A stretch of DNA of 17,269 nucleotides, taken from the NCBI GenBank assembly GCA_009903855.1, contig WYEK01000041.1, forward strand, positions 1 to 17,269, read 5' to 3'. Origin of the DNA: Thermocrinis sp. (GTDB lineage Bacteria; Aquificota; Aquificia; Aquificales; Aquificaceae). A program made the position numbers and the translations under genes. Positions 1 through 7,771 of the stretch are shown here, in pieces; positions within the stretch are counted from its first letter, which is position 1, and every line of letters starts with the position of its first letter. The notes beneath the pieces are model-generated. The model did not search any database and had not been told where the DNA came from. It was given only the letters and a program-made list of their open reading frames with translations.

Positions 1-74
1 GTCTTGATGTTAAGTGTGAAAACGGGGCAGAAATGCCCTGCGATAAAGTAGAAAAGACGGAGGAAGAGCAATGA
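1..74 (+). CDS. rpoB: RNA polymerase beta subunit, C-terminal end (partial)
   Basis: Only the last 23 whole codons are in the window, read from base 3, ending in ...KVEKTEEEQ and a TGA at 72-74. The first readable residues, LDVKCENGAEMPCD, resemble the extreme C-terminus of bacterial RpoB, where an LGL(D/N)-type segment precedes an acidic variable tail. The stop overlaps the rpoC start in an ATGA arrangement, as expected for the universal rpoB-rpoC pair. A second open frame from base 1 ends at a TAG at 49-51 and does not resemble RpoB. The call rests mainly on position and tail character because the diagnostic domains lie upstream of the window. Confidence 0.8.
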   Translation, partial: LDVKCENGAEMPCDKVEKTEEEQ

Positions 75-3000
75 GGAAGGGTCTTTTACCTTTTGAAAGA
101 ATAAAGCTTATGCTTGCCTCCCCAGAGGAGATAAGAAGCTGGAGCTACGGGGAGGTCAAAAAACCTGAAACCATAAACTACAGAACCCATAAGCCTGAGA
201 AGGACGGACTCTTCTGCGCCAAGATCTTTGGACCCATAAAGGACTATGAATGTCTGTGTGGCAAATACAGAGGAAAAAGGTATGAGGGTACCATCTGTGA
301 TAGGTGTGGAGTGGAGGTCACTAGATCCTACGTGCGTAGGCAGAGGTTTGGGCATATTGAACTTGCCGCTCCCGTCGTCCACATATGGTTCCTAAAGAGC
401 ACCCCCTCCAAGATTGGAACCCTTTTGGGTCTTTCCACCAGAGATGTGGAACGGGTTACCTACTTTGAATCCTACTTGGTCATAGAATATCCAAGCGAAG
501 AGGAACGGGAAGCCTTTGAACAAGCGGAGGACACCATTCCCATAAAGGACGATATGGGCAACACAGTCTTTGTCCGCCTGCACGTGGTGGATGAAGACAC
601 CTACCTCTCCCAGTACGCGGGCAACTTGGAACACAAGTACGAAGGTGGTATGGGTGCGGAAATGATCAAAAGGGTCCTCTCCGCTTTGGACCTGGAGGCT
701 TACGCCAAGAAACTAAGGGAAGAGGTCAAGCCCTACAGCCTCTCCTTTGAGGACATGGGCAAAGAACTGGAGGTCAAGTATAAAAAGCTCTATCACAAGA
801 TGGTCAAAACAGTGGCGGACAACTTCCGACTCTATGGTTTGAACCTCTCCATGCCAGAGGGTATGACCTTAGAGCAAGCCCTCCTTGGTATCTTTAACGA
901 AGAGCTTTACCTGAACCCGCAAACGGGAGAGGTCTCTTCCCAAGACTGTGAAGGTTGCCTCACTGGAAGGGAGGCAATTCAAAGATTCTATGAGGTGCAA
1001 AGGGAAAAGAAAAAAGACATACCCGTCTTTGAAAAGATTAAGGAAGATATAAGAAGCTTGGTGGTACGGGAGCTTTCTGAGAGCAAGATAAAGAAACAGT
1101 TGAAGGTTTTGAAACTCGTAGAGGGCTTTATAAAAAGTGGAAACAAGCCTGAGTGGATGGTTTTGGAGGTCCTGCCCGTTTTACCCCCAGAGCTCAGGCC
1201 TTTGGTAGCCTTAGACGGTGGGAGGTTTGCCTCCTCGGACCTCAACGACCTGTACAGAAGGATCATAAACAGAAACAACAGGCTAAAGAGACTTATAGAG
1301 CTTGATGCACCGGAGATCATAATAAGAAACGAAAAGAGAATGCTCCAAGAAGTAGTAAACGCCCTCATTGACAACGGAAAGAGTGGCAGAACGATCACCC
1401 AAAACGGAAGAGCCTTAAAGTCTTTGGCAGATTACTTGAAGGGTAAGCAAGGTAGGTTCAGGCAGAACCTCTTAGGAAAAAGGGTAGACTACTCAGGAAG
1501 AAGTGTGATCGTGGTGGGTCCGGAGCTCAAGATGCACCAGTGCGGATTACCACGGATCATGGCTTTGGAGCTTTTTAAGCCCTTTGTGTACAGGCGTTTG
1601 GAGGAAAAGGGTTATGCTACATCCATAAAAAGCGCCAAAAAACTGGTAGAAAATCAAACTCCCGAAGCTTGGGAATGCTTGGAAGAAGTGGTAAAGCAGC
1701 ACCCCGTGCTCTTGAACAGGGCACCCACCCTCCACAGAATGTCCATACAGGCCTTTGAACCCGTCTTGGTAGATGGTAAGGCGATCCAACTGCACCCCTT
1801 AGTTTGCCCACCCTTCAATGCGGACTTTGACGGAGACCAAATGGCAGTGCACGTCCCCCTTGGCATACATGCACAGTTGGAAGCATACATCCTTATGCTT
1901 TCTACTCAAAACATCCTCTCCCCAGCCCACGGAAAGCCTATAACCTTGCCCTCTCAGGATATAGTCCTGGGTGTGTATTACATCACGCAAGAAGTTAAAG
2001 GTGCGAAGGGTGAAGGAAAGCTCTTCTTTAACAGAAAGCAGGTGCTTTTGGCTTTGGAGAATGGTGTGGTTGATATTCATGCACCCATAAAGCTCGTAGA
2101 AAAAGGCAAGGTGATAGAAACCACCCCCGGTAGAGTCCTCTTGAACAGCATACTGCCCGAGGATTTCCCCTTTGTCAATGAGGTGATTGATAAGAAGGGT
2201 ATATCAAAGTTGATTTCTAAGGTTTACGAAAAATACGGTGTGGAGAGAACTGCCCAATTCTTGGATGACCTAAAAGACCTTGGCTTCAAGATGGCAACAA
2301 AGGCTGCTGTATCCATTGGTATAGAGGACCTAAAGGTGCCTCAAGTTAAAGGGGAAATCCTAAAAGAAGGTTTTGAAAAGACCGACGAGATCACAGAACA
2401 ACATAGAAGAGGTCTAATAACTGCCAAGGAGAGATACAACAGGATCATTGATGTTTGGTCCGATATAACAGACAGAGTATCTCGGGCTATGTTTGAGGAA
2501 ATAGAGAAGTCTCCAAGAAAGGAGAGAGACAAGGTCTATCCTGGCACATTTAACCCCATATACATGATGGCGAACTCCGGTGCGAGAGGTAACAGAGACC
2601 AGATCAGACAGCTAGCTGCGATGAGAGGTTTGATGGCAAAGCACACGGGTGAGTTCATAGAAACACCGATAACCTCCAACTTTAGAGAAGGTCTATCGGT
2701 TCTTGAGTACTTTATATCCACCTACGGTGCAAGGAAAGGTCTTGCGGACACCGCTTTGAAAACCGCCTTTGCAGGATACCTAACCAGAAGGTTAGTGGAC
2801 GTAGCCCAAGACATTCTTATAACCCAAAAGGACTGTGGAACCACAAAGGGTATAGAAATGACCCCCATAGTGGAAGGGGGAGAAGAAAAGGTGCCCCTAA
2901 AGGATAGGATCATAGGCAGGACCTTGGCGGAGGATGTGATAGACCCATACACAGGAGAGGTTATAGCCCAAAGAAACACCATAATAGACCCAGAATTGGC

Positions 3001-4753
3001 AGACAAAATAGTGCACAGAGGTATAGAAAAGGTTATGGTTAGGTCCCCACTCACCTGCGAGGCAGAATTCGGCGTGTGTGCAATGTGCTACGGATGGGAC
3101 CTTTCACAACGCAAGCTTGTGGATGTGGGCGAAGCGGTTGGTATAATTGCAGCCCAATCCATTGGTGAGCCGGGAACTCAGCTAACAATGAGGACCTTCC
3201 ACATAGGTGGTGCTGCTATCGCAGAAAGGGCAAAAGGAGAACTTCTCAACGAAACGGAAGGCTACGTTAAGTTTTACAACATCAAGCTGATCACCAACAG
3301 GGAAGGCAAGAAGATAAACATATCAAAGGATGGTGCCATAGGAATTGTAGATAAAGAGGGAAGGATGATAGAAAGACACGCGGTGCCGTATGCGGCGGAG
3401 ATAAAGGTAAATGAGGGAGACTTTGTAAAGGAAAACACCCTCCTGGCAGAGTGGGACCCCTTCAACACCTACATAATTTCAGAGGTAGCTGGCAAAGTAG
3501 AACTAAAGGACATAGCCTTGGACATTACGGTCAAAGAAGAGAGAGACCCATTGACAGGAAAGACATCCACCGTTGTGGCCTTTACCAGACCTAAGGACGC
3601 TATGCTACACACTCCAAGAATAGTGGTCCTGACAGAGGATGGAAGGGAAGTGGTCTACGACCTGCCGGTCAACTCCATAATAAGCATACCCTCCGAAAAC
3701 ATAAGCACAGAGTGGCATCTGTGTCCTACATGTAGTGAATCGGAGGGAATGGAGATACAACACAGGTTCTATGTGGTAAAGGATCTCTATGTCCAGCCCG
3801 GAGATGTACTGGCAAGGATCCCCAAAGAGATGGCAAAGGTGAGGGACATTGTGGGTGGTTTGCCTCGTGTGGAAGAGCTCTTTGAAGCAAGGCGCCCCAA
3901 GAATCCAGCCATACTGTCTGAAATAGATGGTATTGTTAGAATATACGAGGATGCAGACGATGTAATCCTCTTCAATCCAAGAACCGGAGAAACAAGAAAA
4001 TACAACATCAGAAAGGACGAATACATCTTGGTAAAACACGGACAGTATATACAAAAGGGAACCAAGATCACCGACAGAATAGAGGCAGAAATAGATGGAC
4101 AAGTAAGGATAAAAGGAAAGGGCTATAAGGTAGTGGTCTATAACAAGGAAACAGGCTTGCAGAGGGAATACTTTGTGCCAAAAGGCAAGCACCTTCAAGT
4201 CAGAGACGGAGACAAGGTCAACGCGGGAGATCCTCTAACGGATGGAATTCCGGACCCCCACGAAATACTAAGGATAAAGGGAGTGGCAGAATTGCAGAAG
4301 TTCCTCCTAAAAGAAGTGCAGATGGTTTATAGACTGCAGGGCGTGGATATAAACGACAAGCACTTTGAGATCATCATAAGGCAAATGCTTAGGAAGAGAA
4401 GGGTAGTAGATCCAGGCGACAGCAGGTTCCTTATAAACGAAGAAGTGGATATTGAAGAGTTGAAAGAAGAGATAAAGAGAATACAAGAAGAAGGAGGAAA
4501 GATACCCAAGGTGGAGCCTGTGCTCGTGGGTATTTCAAAGGCTGCGCTGAGCTCTAGCAGTTGGATCTCTGCAGCGTCGTTCCAAGAAACCACAAAGGTG
4601 CTTACGGACGCAGCCTGCGAGGGAAGGGTGGATGAACTGAGAGGTATAAAGGAAAACGTGATCATAGGAAACATAATTCCTGCAGGAACTGGGCACGGAG
4701 AATACAGCATGGTTGAGGTGGAAGAGGTGAAAGTTAAAAAAGATGTGGTATAA
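71..4753 (+). CDS. rpoC: DNA-directed RNA polymerase subunit beta'
   Basis: This is the catalytic beta' subunit of RNA polymerase, 1560 residues against about 1400 in E. coli. The N-terminal zinc site is C61/C63/C76/C79. The Mg-binding motif NADFDGDQM lies at 583-591, with D585, D587 and D589. The second zinc site is C922, C996, C1003 and C1006, with the usual 7/3 spacing of the last three. The bridge helix lies around G886 (GARKGLADTALKTA) and the trigger loop begins at M1040 (MRTFHIGGAA). Compared with E. coli by eye, about 120 residues are inserted at roughly 218-336, including C293/C296. The trigger loop carries an insert of the SI3 type, with a CPTC pair at 1218/1221. A tandem repeat occupies 1284-1393. 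GGAGG at 59-63 lies 7 nt before the ATG, which overlaps the rpoB stop. The C-terminus contains the conserved AASFQETTKVLTDAA and ELRGIKENVIIG segments. Confidence 0.99.
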   Translation: MRKGLLPFERIKLMLASPEEIRSWSYGEVKKPETINYRTHKPEKDGLFCAKIFGPIKDYECLCGKYRGKRYEGTICDRCGVEVTRSYVRRQRFGHIELAAPVVHIWFLKSTPSKIGTLLGLSTRDVERVTYFESYLVIEYPSEEEREAFEQAEDTIPIKDDMGNTVFVRLHVVDEDTYLSQYAGNLEHKYEGGMGAEMIKRVLSALDLEAYAKKLREEVKPYSLSFEDMGKELEVKYKKLYHKMVKTVADNFRLYGLNLSMPEGMTLEQALLGIFNEELYLNPQTGEVSSQDCEGCLTGREAIQRFYEVQREKKKDIPVFEKIKEDIRSLVVRELSESKIKKQLKVLKLVEGFIKSGNKPEWMVLEVLPVLPPELRPLVALDGGRFASSDLNDLYRRIINRNNRLKRLIELDAPEIIIRNEKRMLQEVVNALIDNGKSGRTITQNGRALKSLADYLKGKQGRFRQNLLGKRVDYSGRSVIVVGPELKMHQCGLPRIMALELFKPFVYRRLEEKGYATSIKSAKKLVENQTPEAWECLEEVVKQHPVLLNRAPTLHRMSIQAFEPVLVDGKAIQLHPLVCPPFNADFDGDQMAVHVPLGIHAQLEAYILMLSTQNILSPAHGKPITLPSQDIVLGVYYITQEVKGAKGEGKLFFNRKQVLLALENGVVDIHAPIKLVEKGKVIETTPGRVLLNSILPEDFPFVNEVIDKKGISKLISKVYEKYGVERTAQFLDDLKDLGFKMATKAAVSIGIEDLKVPQVKGEILKEGFEKTDEITEQHRRGLITAKERYNRIIDVWSDITDRVSRAMFEEIEKSPRKERDKVYPGTFNPIYMMANSGARGNRDQIRQLAAMRGLMAKHTGEFIETPITSNFREGLSVLEYFISTYGARKGLADTALKTAFAGYLTRRLVDVAQDILITQKDCGTTKGIEMTPIVEGGEEKVPLKDRIIGRTLAEDVIDPYTGEVIAQRNTIIDPELADKIVHRGIEKVMVRSPLTCEAEFGVCAMCYGWDLSQRKLVDVGEAVGIIAAQSIGEPGTQLTMRTFHIGGAAIAERAKGELLNETEGYVKFYNIKLITNREGKKINISKDGAIGIVDKEGRMIERHAVPYAAEIKVNEGDFVKENTLLAEWDPFNTYIISEVAGKVELKDIALDITVKEERDPLTGKTSTVVAFTRPKDAMLHTPRIVVLTEDGREVVYDLPVNSIISIPSENISTEWHLCPTCSESEGMEIQHRFYVVKDLYVQPGDVLARIPKEMAKVRDIVGGLPRVEELFEARRPKNPAILSEIDGIVRIYEDADDVILFNPRTGETRKYNIRKDEYILVKHGQYIQKGTKITDRIEAEIDGQVRIKGKGYKVVVYNKETGLQREYFVPKGKHLQVRDGDKVNAGDPLTDGIPDPHEILRIKGVAELQKFLLKEVQMVYRLQGVDINDKHFEIIIRQMLRKRRVVDPGDSRFLINEEVDIEELKEEIKRIQEEGGKIPKVEPVLVGISKAALSSSSWISAASFQETTKVLTDAACEGRVDELRGIKENVIIGNIIPAGTGHGEYSMVEVEEVKVKKDVV
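3920..4249 (+). repeat. Tandem 56-residue repeat within RpoC (sandwich-barrel-like modules)
   Basis: Residues 1284-1339 and 1340-1393 of RpoC align to each other. Both begin EIDG-x-VRI, have a T/K-G-x-x-R-x-Y/F strand in the middle, a lysine-rich turn, then a G-x-x-(I/V)-x-(K/A)-G-x-x-(I/L)-T-D closing motif. E. coli and Bacillus RpoC, as I recall them, have one such unit at this place, before the PHEILRIKGV segment. The repeat is seen at protein level; the DNA copies have diverged, so it is not a recent duplication. Assignment to the sandwich-barrel hybrid fold is an inference from the position. Confidence 0.65.
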
Positions 4754-4754
4754 T
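4749..4754 (+). promoter_or_regulatory. Candidate -10 element before rpsL
   Basis: A perfect TATAAT overlaps the last codons and stop of rpoC. A start site about 7 nt downstream would give a short leader that still includes the AAGGAGG ribosome binding site of rpsL. No convincing -35 box is present 16-18 nt upstream, and GTATAA is also simply the Val-stop end of rpoC, so this may be chance. It lies in the largest intergenic gap of the window (26 nt). Confidence 0.3.
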
Positions 4755-4767
4755 TAATAGCTTGCTT

Positions 4768-4774
4768 AAGGAGG
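4768..4774 (+). promoter_or_regulatory. Ribosome binding site that fixes the rpsL start
   Basis: AAGGAGG lies 5 nt before the ATG at 4780. It shows that translation starts there and not at the in-frame TTG at 4762, which would place the site inside the coding region and add six residues not found in S12. Confidence 0.85.
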
Positions 4775-4779
4775 TTGAG

Positions 4780-5178
4780 ATGCCGACCTTTAATCAGCTC
4801 GTAAAGTACGGAAGGGAAAAGAAGAAGAAAAAGAGCAAGGCGCCTGCCCTACAGGGCAACCCTCAAAAGAGGGGTATATGCGTTAGGGTATATACAGTAA
4901 CTCCTAAGAAGCCAAACTCTGCCCTCAGAAAGGTTGCAAGGGTTAGACTCTCCAACGGCATAGAGGTTACCGCCTACATCCCAGGAGAAGGGCACAACCT
5001 TCAAGAGCACTCCATAGTGTTAGTAAGAGGCGGTAGGGTAAAGGACCTTCCGGGTGTTAGATATAAGATAGTAAGAGGAGCCTTGGATGCGGCAGGCGTC
5101 GCCAACAGAAGACAGTCAAGGTCCAAATATGGCACCAAGAGGCCAAAGCAACAAGCTCAAGCGGGAGGTAAGAAGTAA
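4780..5178 (+). CDS. rpsL: 30S ribosomal protein S12
   Basis: S12 lies at the decoding centre of the 30S subunit and monitors codon-anticodon pairing. The 132-residue product begins MPTFNQLVKYGREK and carries the family signature TPKKPNSALRKVA, with K43/K44 at the position linked to streptomycin response. The conserved stretch GEGHNLQEHS follows, then RVKDLPGVRYKIVRG, where D89 matches the aspartate that RimO methylthiolates in E. coli. It ends in the usual SRSKYGTK plus a Lys/Gln-rich tail. The start is set by a strong ribosome binding site at 4768-4774. Its TAA shares a base with the rpsG ATG (TAATG), so the two are probably translationally coupled. The arginine and lysine at the key sites look drug-sensitive. 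Confidence 0.99.
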   Translation: MPTFNQLVKYGREKKKKKSKAPALQGNPQKRGICVRVYTVTPKKPNSALRKVARVRLSNGIEVTAYIPGEGHNLQEHSIVLVRGGRVKDLPGVRYKIVRGALDAAGVANRRQSRSKYGTKRPKQQAQAGGKK

Positions 5179-5660
5179 TGCCCAGAAAAGGTCCAGTAAA
5201 ACCAAGGGAGATTCCACCAGACCCTAAATACGGAGACGTGTTAGTGCATAAGCTCATAAACAAGGTTATGAAGGATGGCAAAAAAAGTGTAGCGGAGTGG
5301 ATCGTATATACCGCTTTAGAGGAGGCGGCAAAGGAAGCAAAAATGTCCCCCGTGGAGCTTCTTCATAAGGTGGTTGAAAATCTAAAGCCTGAGTATGAAG
5401 TTAGACCGAGAAGGGTAGGCGGTGCTACCTATCAGGTACCCATAGAGGTGCCACCAAGGAGGCAGATCAGTTTAGCCATAAAATGGCTCGTGGAAGCGGC
5501 AAGGGAAAGACCAAGGCACAGGGGTAGCTACACGATGATAGAGAGGTTGAAGGCGGAGCTATTGGATGCTTTGGAAGGTAAAGGTGGTGCCATAAAGAAG
5601 AAGGAAGAAACCCATAGAATGGCAGAGGCTAATAAAGTCTTTGCTCACTTTAGATGGTAA
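5178..5660 (+). CDS. rpsG: 30S ribosomal protein S7
   Basis: S7 is a primary binder of the 3' domain of 16S rRNA and nucleates assembly of the 30S head. The 160-residue product opens with MPRKGPVKPREIPPDPKYGD, followed by the conserved LVHKLINKVMKDGKKS segment. GGATYQVPIEV and the Arg-rich RQISLAIKWLVEAAR core follow, and it ends in the typical HRMAEANKVFAHFRW. Length and ends match the family. It starts inside the rpsL stop codon, with GGGAGG at 5163-5168 as a probable ribosome binding site. Its own TAA at 5658-5660 is part of the ribosome binding site of fusA. In E. coli, S7 represses translation of the str operon; no such RNA site can be recognised here because the intergenic space is absent. 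Confidence 0.99.
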   Translation: MPRKGPVKPREIPPDPKYGDVLVHKLINKVMKDGKKSVAEWIVYTALEEAAKEAKMSPVELLHKVVENLKPEYEVRPRRVGGATYQVPIEVPPRRQISLAIKWLVEAARERPRHRGSYTMIERLKAELLDALEGKGGAIKKKEETHRMAEANKVFAHFRW

Positions 5661-5666
5661 GGAGGA
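5659..5666 (+). promoter_or_regulatory. Ribosome binding site that fixes the fusA start
   Basis: AAGGAGGA overlaps the rpsG stop codon and lies 4 nt before the ATG at 5671. It excludes the in-frame upstream codon at 5641 (TTG), which would add ten residues unlike EF-G and overlap rpsG. Confidence 0.85.
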
Positions 5667-5670
5667 TAAC

Positions 5671-7758
5671 ATGCCAAGGATAGTGCCCATAGAAAAGCTA
5701 AGAAACATAGGTATAGTAGCCCACATTGACGCGGGTAAAACTACCACCACCGAGAGAATTCTCTACTACACGGGCAAAACTTACAAGATCGGAGAGGTCC
5801 ACGAAGGCGCCGCAGTTATGGACTGGATGCCCCAGGAGAAGGAAAGGGGTATAACCATCACCGCTGCTACCACCGCATGCTACTGGAAGGACCATCAGAT
5901 CAACATCATAGACACGCCCGGACACGTAGACTTTTCGGTGGAAGTGGTACGCTCTATGAAGGTCTTGGACGGCATTATCTTCATCTTCTCCGCAGTGGAA
6001 GGTGTTCAGCCTCAATCGGAAGCCAACTGGAGGTGGGCGGACAGGTTTGGAGTGCCGAGGATTGCCTTTATCAACAAATTGGACAGGCTTGGGGCGGACT
6101 TTTACAGGGTACTTAAGGAAATAGAAAACAAGCTCAGCATAAAACCCGTGGCGATTCAAATTCCCATTGGAGCGGAAGATCAGTTTAAGGGTGTAGTTGA
6201 CCTTATGGAAATGAAGGCCATCATCTGGCTGGAGGAAACACTCGGTGCTAAGTATGAGATCGTGGACATTCCTGAAGAGTACAGAGAAAAGGCGGAGGAG
6301 TGGAGGGCTAAGATGGTGGAAGCTATAGTAGAACACGATGATGAACTTATGATGAGGTATCTGGAGGGAGAGGAGATTCCCGTTTCTGACCTAAAGAAGG
6401 TTTTAAGGAAAGCAACCATAGAGAGAAAGCTTGTGCCTGTGCTCTGTGGTTCAGCCTTCAAGAACAAGGGAATTCAACCACTGCTTGATGCGGTTATAGA
6501 TTACCTGCCCTCACCCTTGGATGTTCCTCCAGTTAAGGGAACAAATCCAAAGACCGGTGAGGAGGAAGAAAGAAAGCCCTTGGATGATGAGCCCTTCTGT
6601 GGGTATGTCTTCAAGGTGATGAGCGACCCCTATGCAGGTCAGCTAACCTACTTTAGGGTCTTCTCTGGAAAGGTTTTTGCGGGCTCTTACGTGTACAATG
6701 CCACCAAGGATAAAAAGGAAAGAATAGGAAGGCTACTTCTAATGCACGCCAACTCTCGGGAGGACGTGCAGGAGGCTGCAGCGGGAGAGATCGTTGCTGC
6801 GGTAGGTTTGGATGCCACTACTGGAGATACCATCTGTGATGAGAAGGCACCCATAGTTTTAGAAAAGCTTGAGTTCCCAGAACCGGTTATATCTATGGCA
6901 ATAGAACCGAAAACTAAAAAGGATCAGGAAAAGCTATCTCACGTTCTCAACAAGTTTATGAAGGAAGACCCAACCTTCAAGGCTACTGTGGATCAGGAGA
7001 CAGGTCAAGTACTCATACACGGTATGGGAGAGTTGCACTTGGAGATTATAGTGGACAGAATGAAAAGGGAGTACGGAGTGGAAGTCAACGTAGGCAAGCC
7101 TCAAGTTGCTTATAAGGAAACCATCAGAAAGAAAGCGGTGGCGGAAGGTAAGTTCATAAGACAGACCGGTGGAAGAGGTCAATACGGACACGTAGTAATT
7201 GAAATAGAACCCTTAGAGAGAGGTCAAGGTTTTGTTTTTGAAAACGCCATAGTGGGTGGAGTCATTCCAAAAGAATTTATTCCCTCCGTGGAAAAGGGTG
7301 TGAGGGAGGCAATGCAAAACGGAGTGTTGGCTGGATATCCGGTGGTGGATGTGAAGGTGAGACTTTTTGACGGTTCTTACCACGAGGTGGACTCCTCAGA
7401 CATAGCCTTCCAAATAGCAGGTTCTATAGCCTTTAAGGAAGCAATGAAAAAGGCAGACCCTGTGCTCTTAGAACCCATAATGGAGGTGGAGGTGGAAACA
7501 CCCGACGAATACGTAGGGGATGTTATCGGAGACCTTAACTCTCGTAGAGGTAAGATTATGGGAATGGAAAACAAGGGAGTTATTACGGTGGTTAGAGCAT
7601 ATGTGCCACTTGCGGAGATGTTTGGCTATGCTACCACACTAAGGAGCTTGACACAGGGAAGAGGAACCTTTATAATGAAATTTTCTCATTATGAAGAAGT
7701 ACCACAGCATGTGGCGGAGCAGATAATTGGAGAAAGGTCCGCCGCAGCAAAATCTTAA
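5671..7758 (+). CDS. fusA: Elongation factor G
   Basis: EF-G is the GTPase that moves tRNA and mRNA through the ribosome after each peptide bond, and it helps to recycle ribosomes. The product has 695 residues, the normal length. GTPase motifs are AHIDAGKT at 17-24, the switch I RGITI segment at 59-63, DTPGH at 81-85 and NKLD at 135-138, with a GSAFKNKG motif ending the GTPase domain. The later domains show MGELHLEIIVDRMKREY (domain III), the RQTGGRGQYGHVV segment (domain IV) and the terminal APLAEMFGYATTLRS-like region read here as VPLAEMFGYATTLRSLTQGR. These identify a canonical translocase rather than a tetracycline-protection protein or EF-G2. It sits between rpsG and tuf in the classic str order. 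Confidence 0.99.
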   Translation: MPRIVPIEKLRNIGIVAHIDAGKTTTTERILYYTGKTYKIGEVHEGAAVMDWMPQEKERGITITAATTACYWKDHQINIIDTPGHVDFSVEVVRSMKVLDGIIFIFSAVEGVQPQSEANWRWADRFGVPRIAFINKLDRLGADFYRVLKEIENKLSIKPVAIQIPIGAEDQFKGVVDLMEMKAIIWLEETLGAKYEIVDIPEEYREKAEEWRAKMVEAIVEHDDELMMRYLEGEEIPVSDLKKVLRKATIERKLVPVLCGSAFKNKGIQPLLDAVIDYLPSPLDVPPVKGTNPKTGEEEERKPLDDEPFCGYVFKVMSDPYAGQLTYFRVFSGKVFAGSYVYNATKDKKERIGRLLLMHANSREDVQEAAAGEIVAAVGLDATTGDTICDEKAPIVLEKLEFPEPVISMAIEPKTKKDQEKLSHVLNKFMKEDPTFKATVDQETGQVLIHGMGELHLEIIVDRMKREYGVEVNVGKPQVAYKETIRKKAVAEGKFIRQTGGRGQYGHVVIEIEPLERGQGFVFENAIVGGVIPKEFIPSVEKGVREAMQNGVLAGYPVVDVKVRLFDGSYHEVDSSDIAFQIAGSIAFKEAMKKADPVLLEPIMEVEVETPDEYVGDVIGDLNSRRGKIMGMENKGVITVVRAYVPLAEMFGYATTLRSLTQGRGTFIMKFSHYEEVPQHVAEQIIGERSAAAKS

Positions 7759-7759
7759 C

Positions 7760-7766
7760 AGGAGGT
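7760..7766 (+). promoter_or_regulatory. Ribosome binding site of tuf
   Basis: AGGAGGT lies 5 nt before the ATG at 7772 in the 13-nt gap after fusA. The near-perfect match fits the very high expression expected for EF-Tu. Confidence 0.8.
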
Positions 7767-7771
7767 AAAAC

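Noticed and set aside
3605..4198. Long minus-strand open frame of 197 residues opposite rpoC, and other antisense frames such as 988-1398 and 5698-6336
   Set aside because: They lie wholly opposite well-identified genes, have no recognisable domains or ribosome binding sites, and their Ser/Leu/Phe-rich products are what the complement of Lys/Glu-rich coding sequence gives.
4762..4779. Upstream TTG start for rpsL (six extra residues)
   Set aside because: It would place the AAGGAGG ribosome binding site inside the coding region, and S12 begins at the ATG at 4780 with MPTFNQL.
5641..5670. Upstream TTG start for fusA
   Set aside because: It overlaps the end of rpsG, and the strong AAGGAGGA before 5671 and the family's normal N-terminus favour the later ATG.
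5877..6116. Plus-strand open frame of 79 residues in a second frame within fusA
   Set aside because: No homology signal or ribosome binding site, and fully inside the conserved EF-G GTPase domain.
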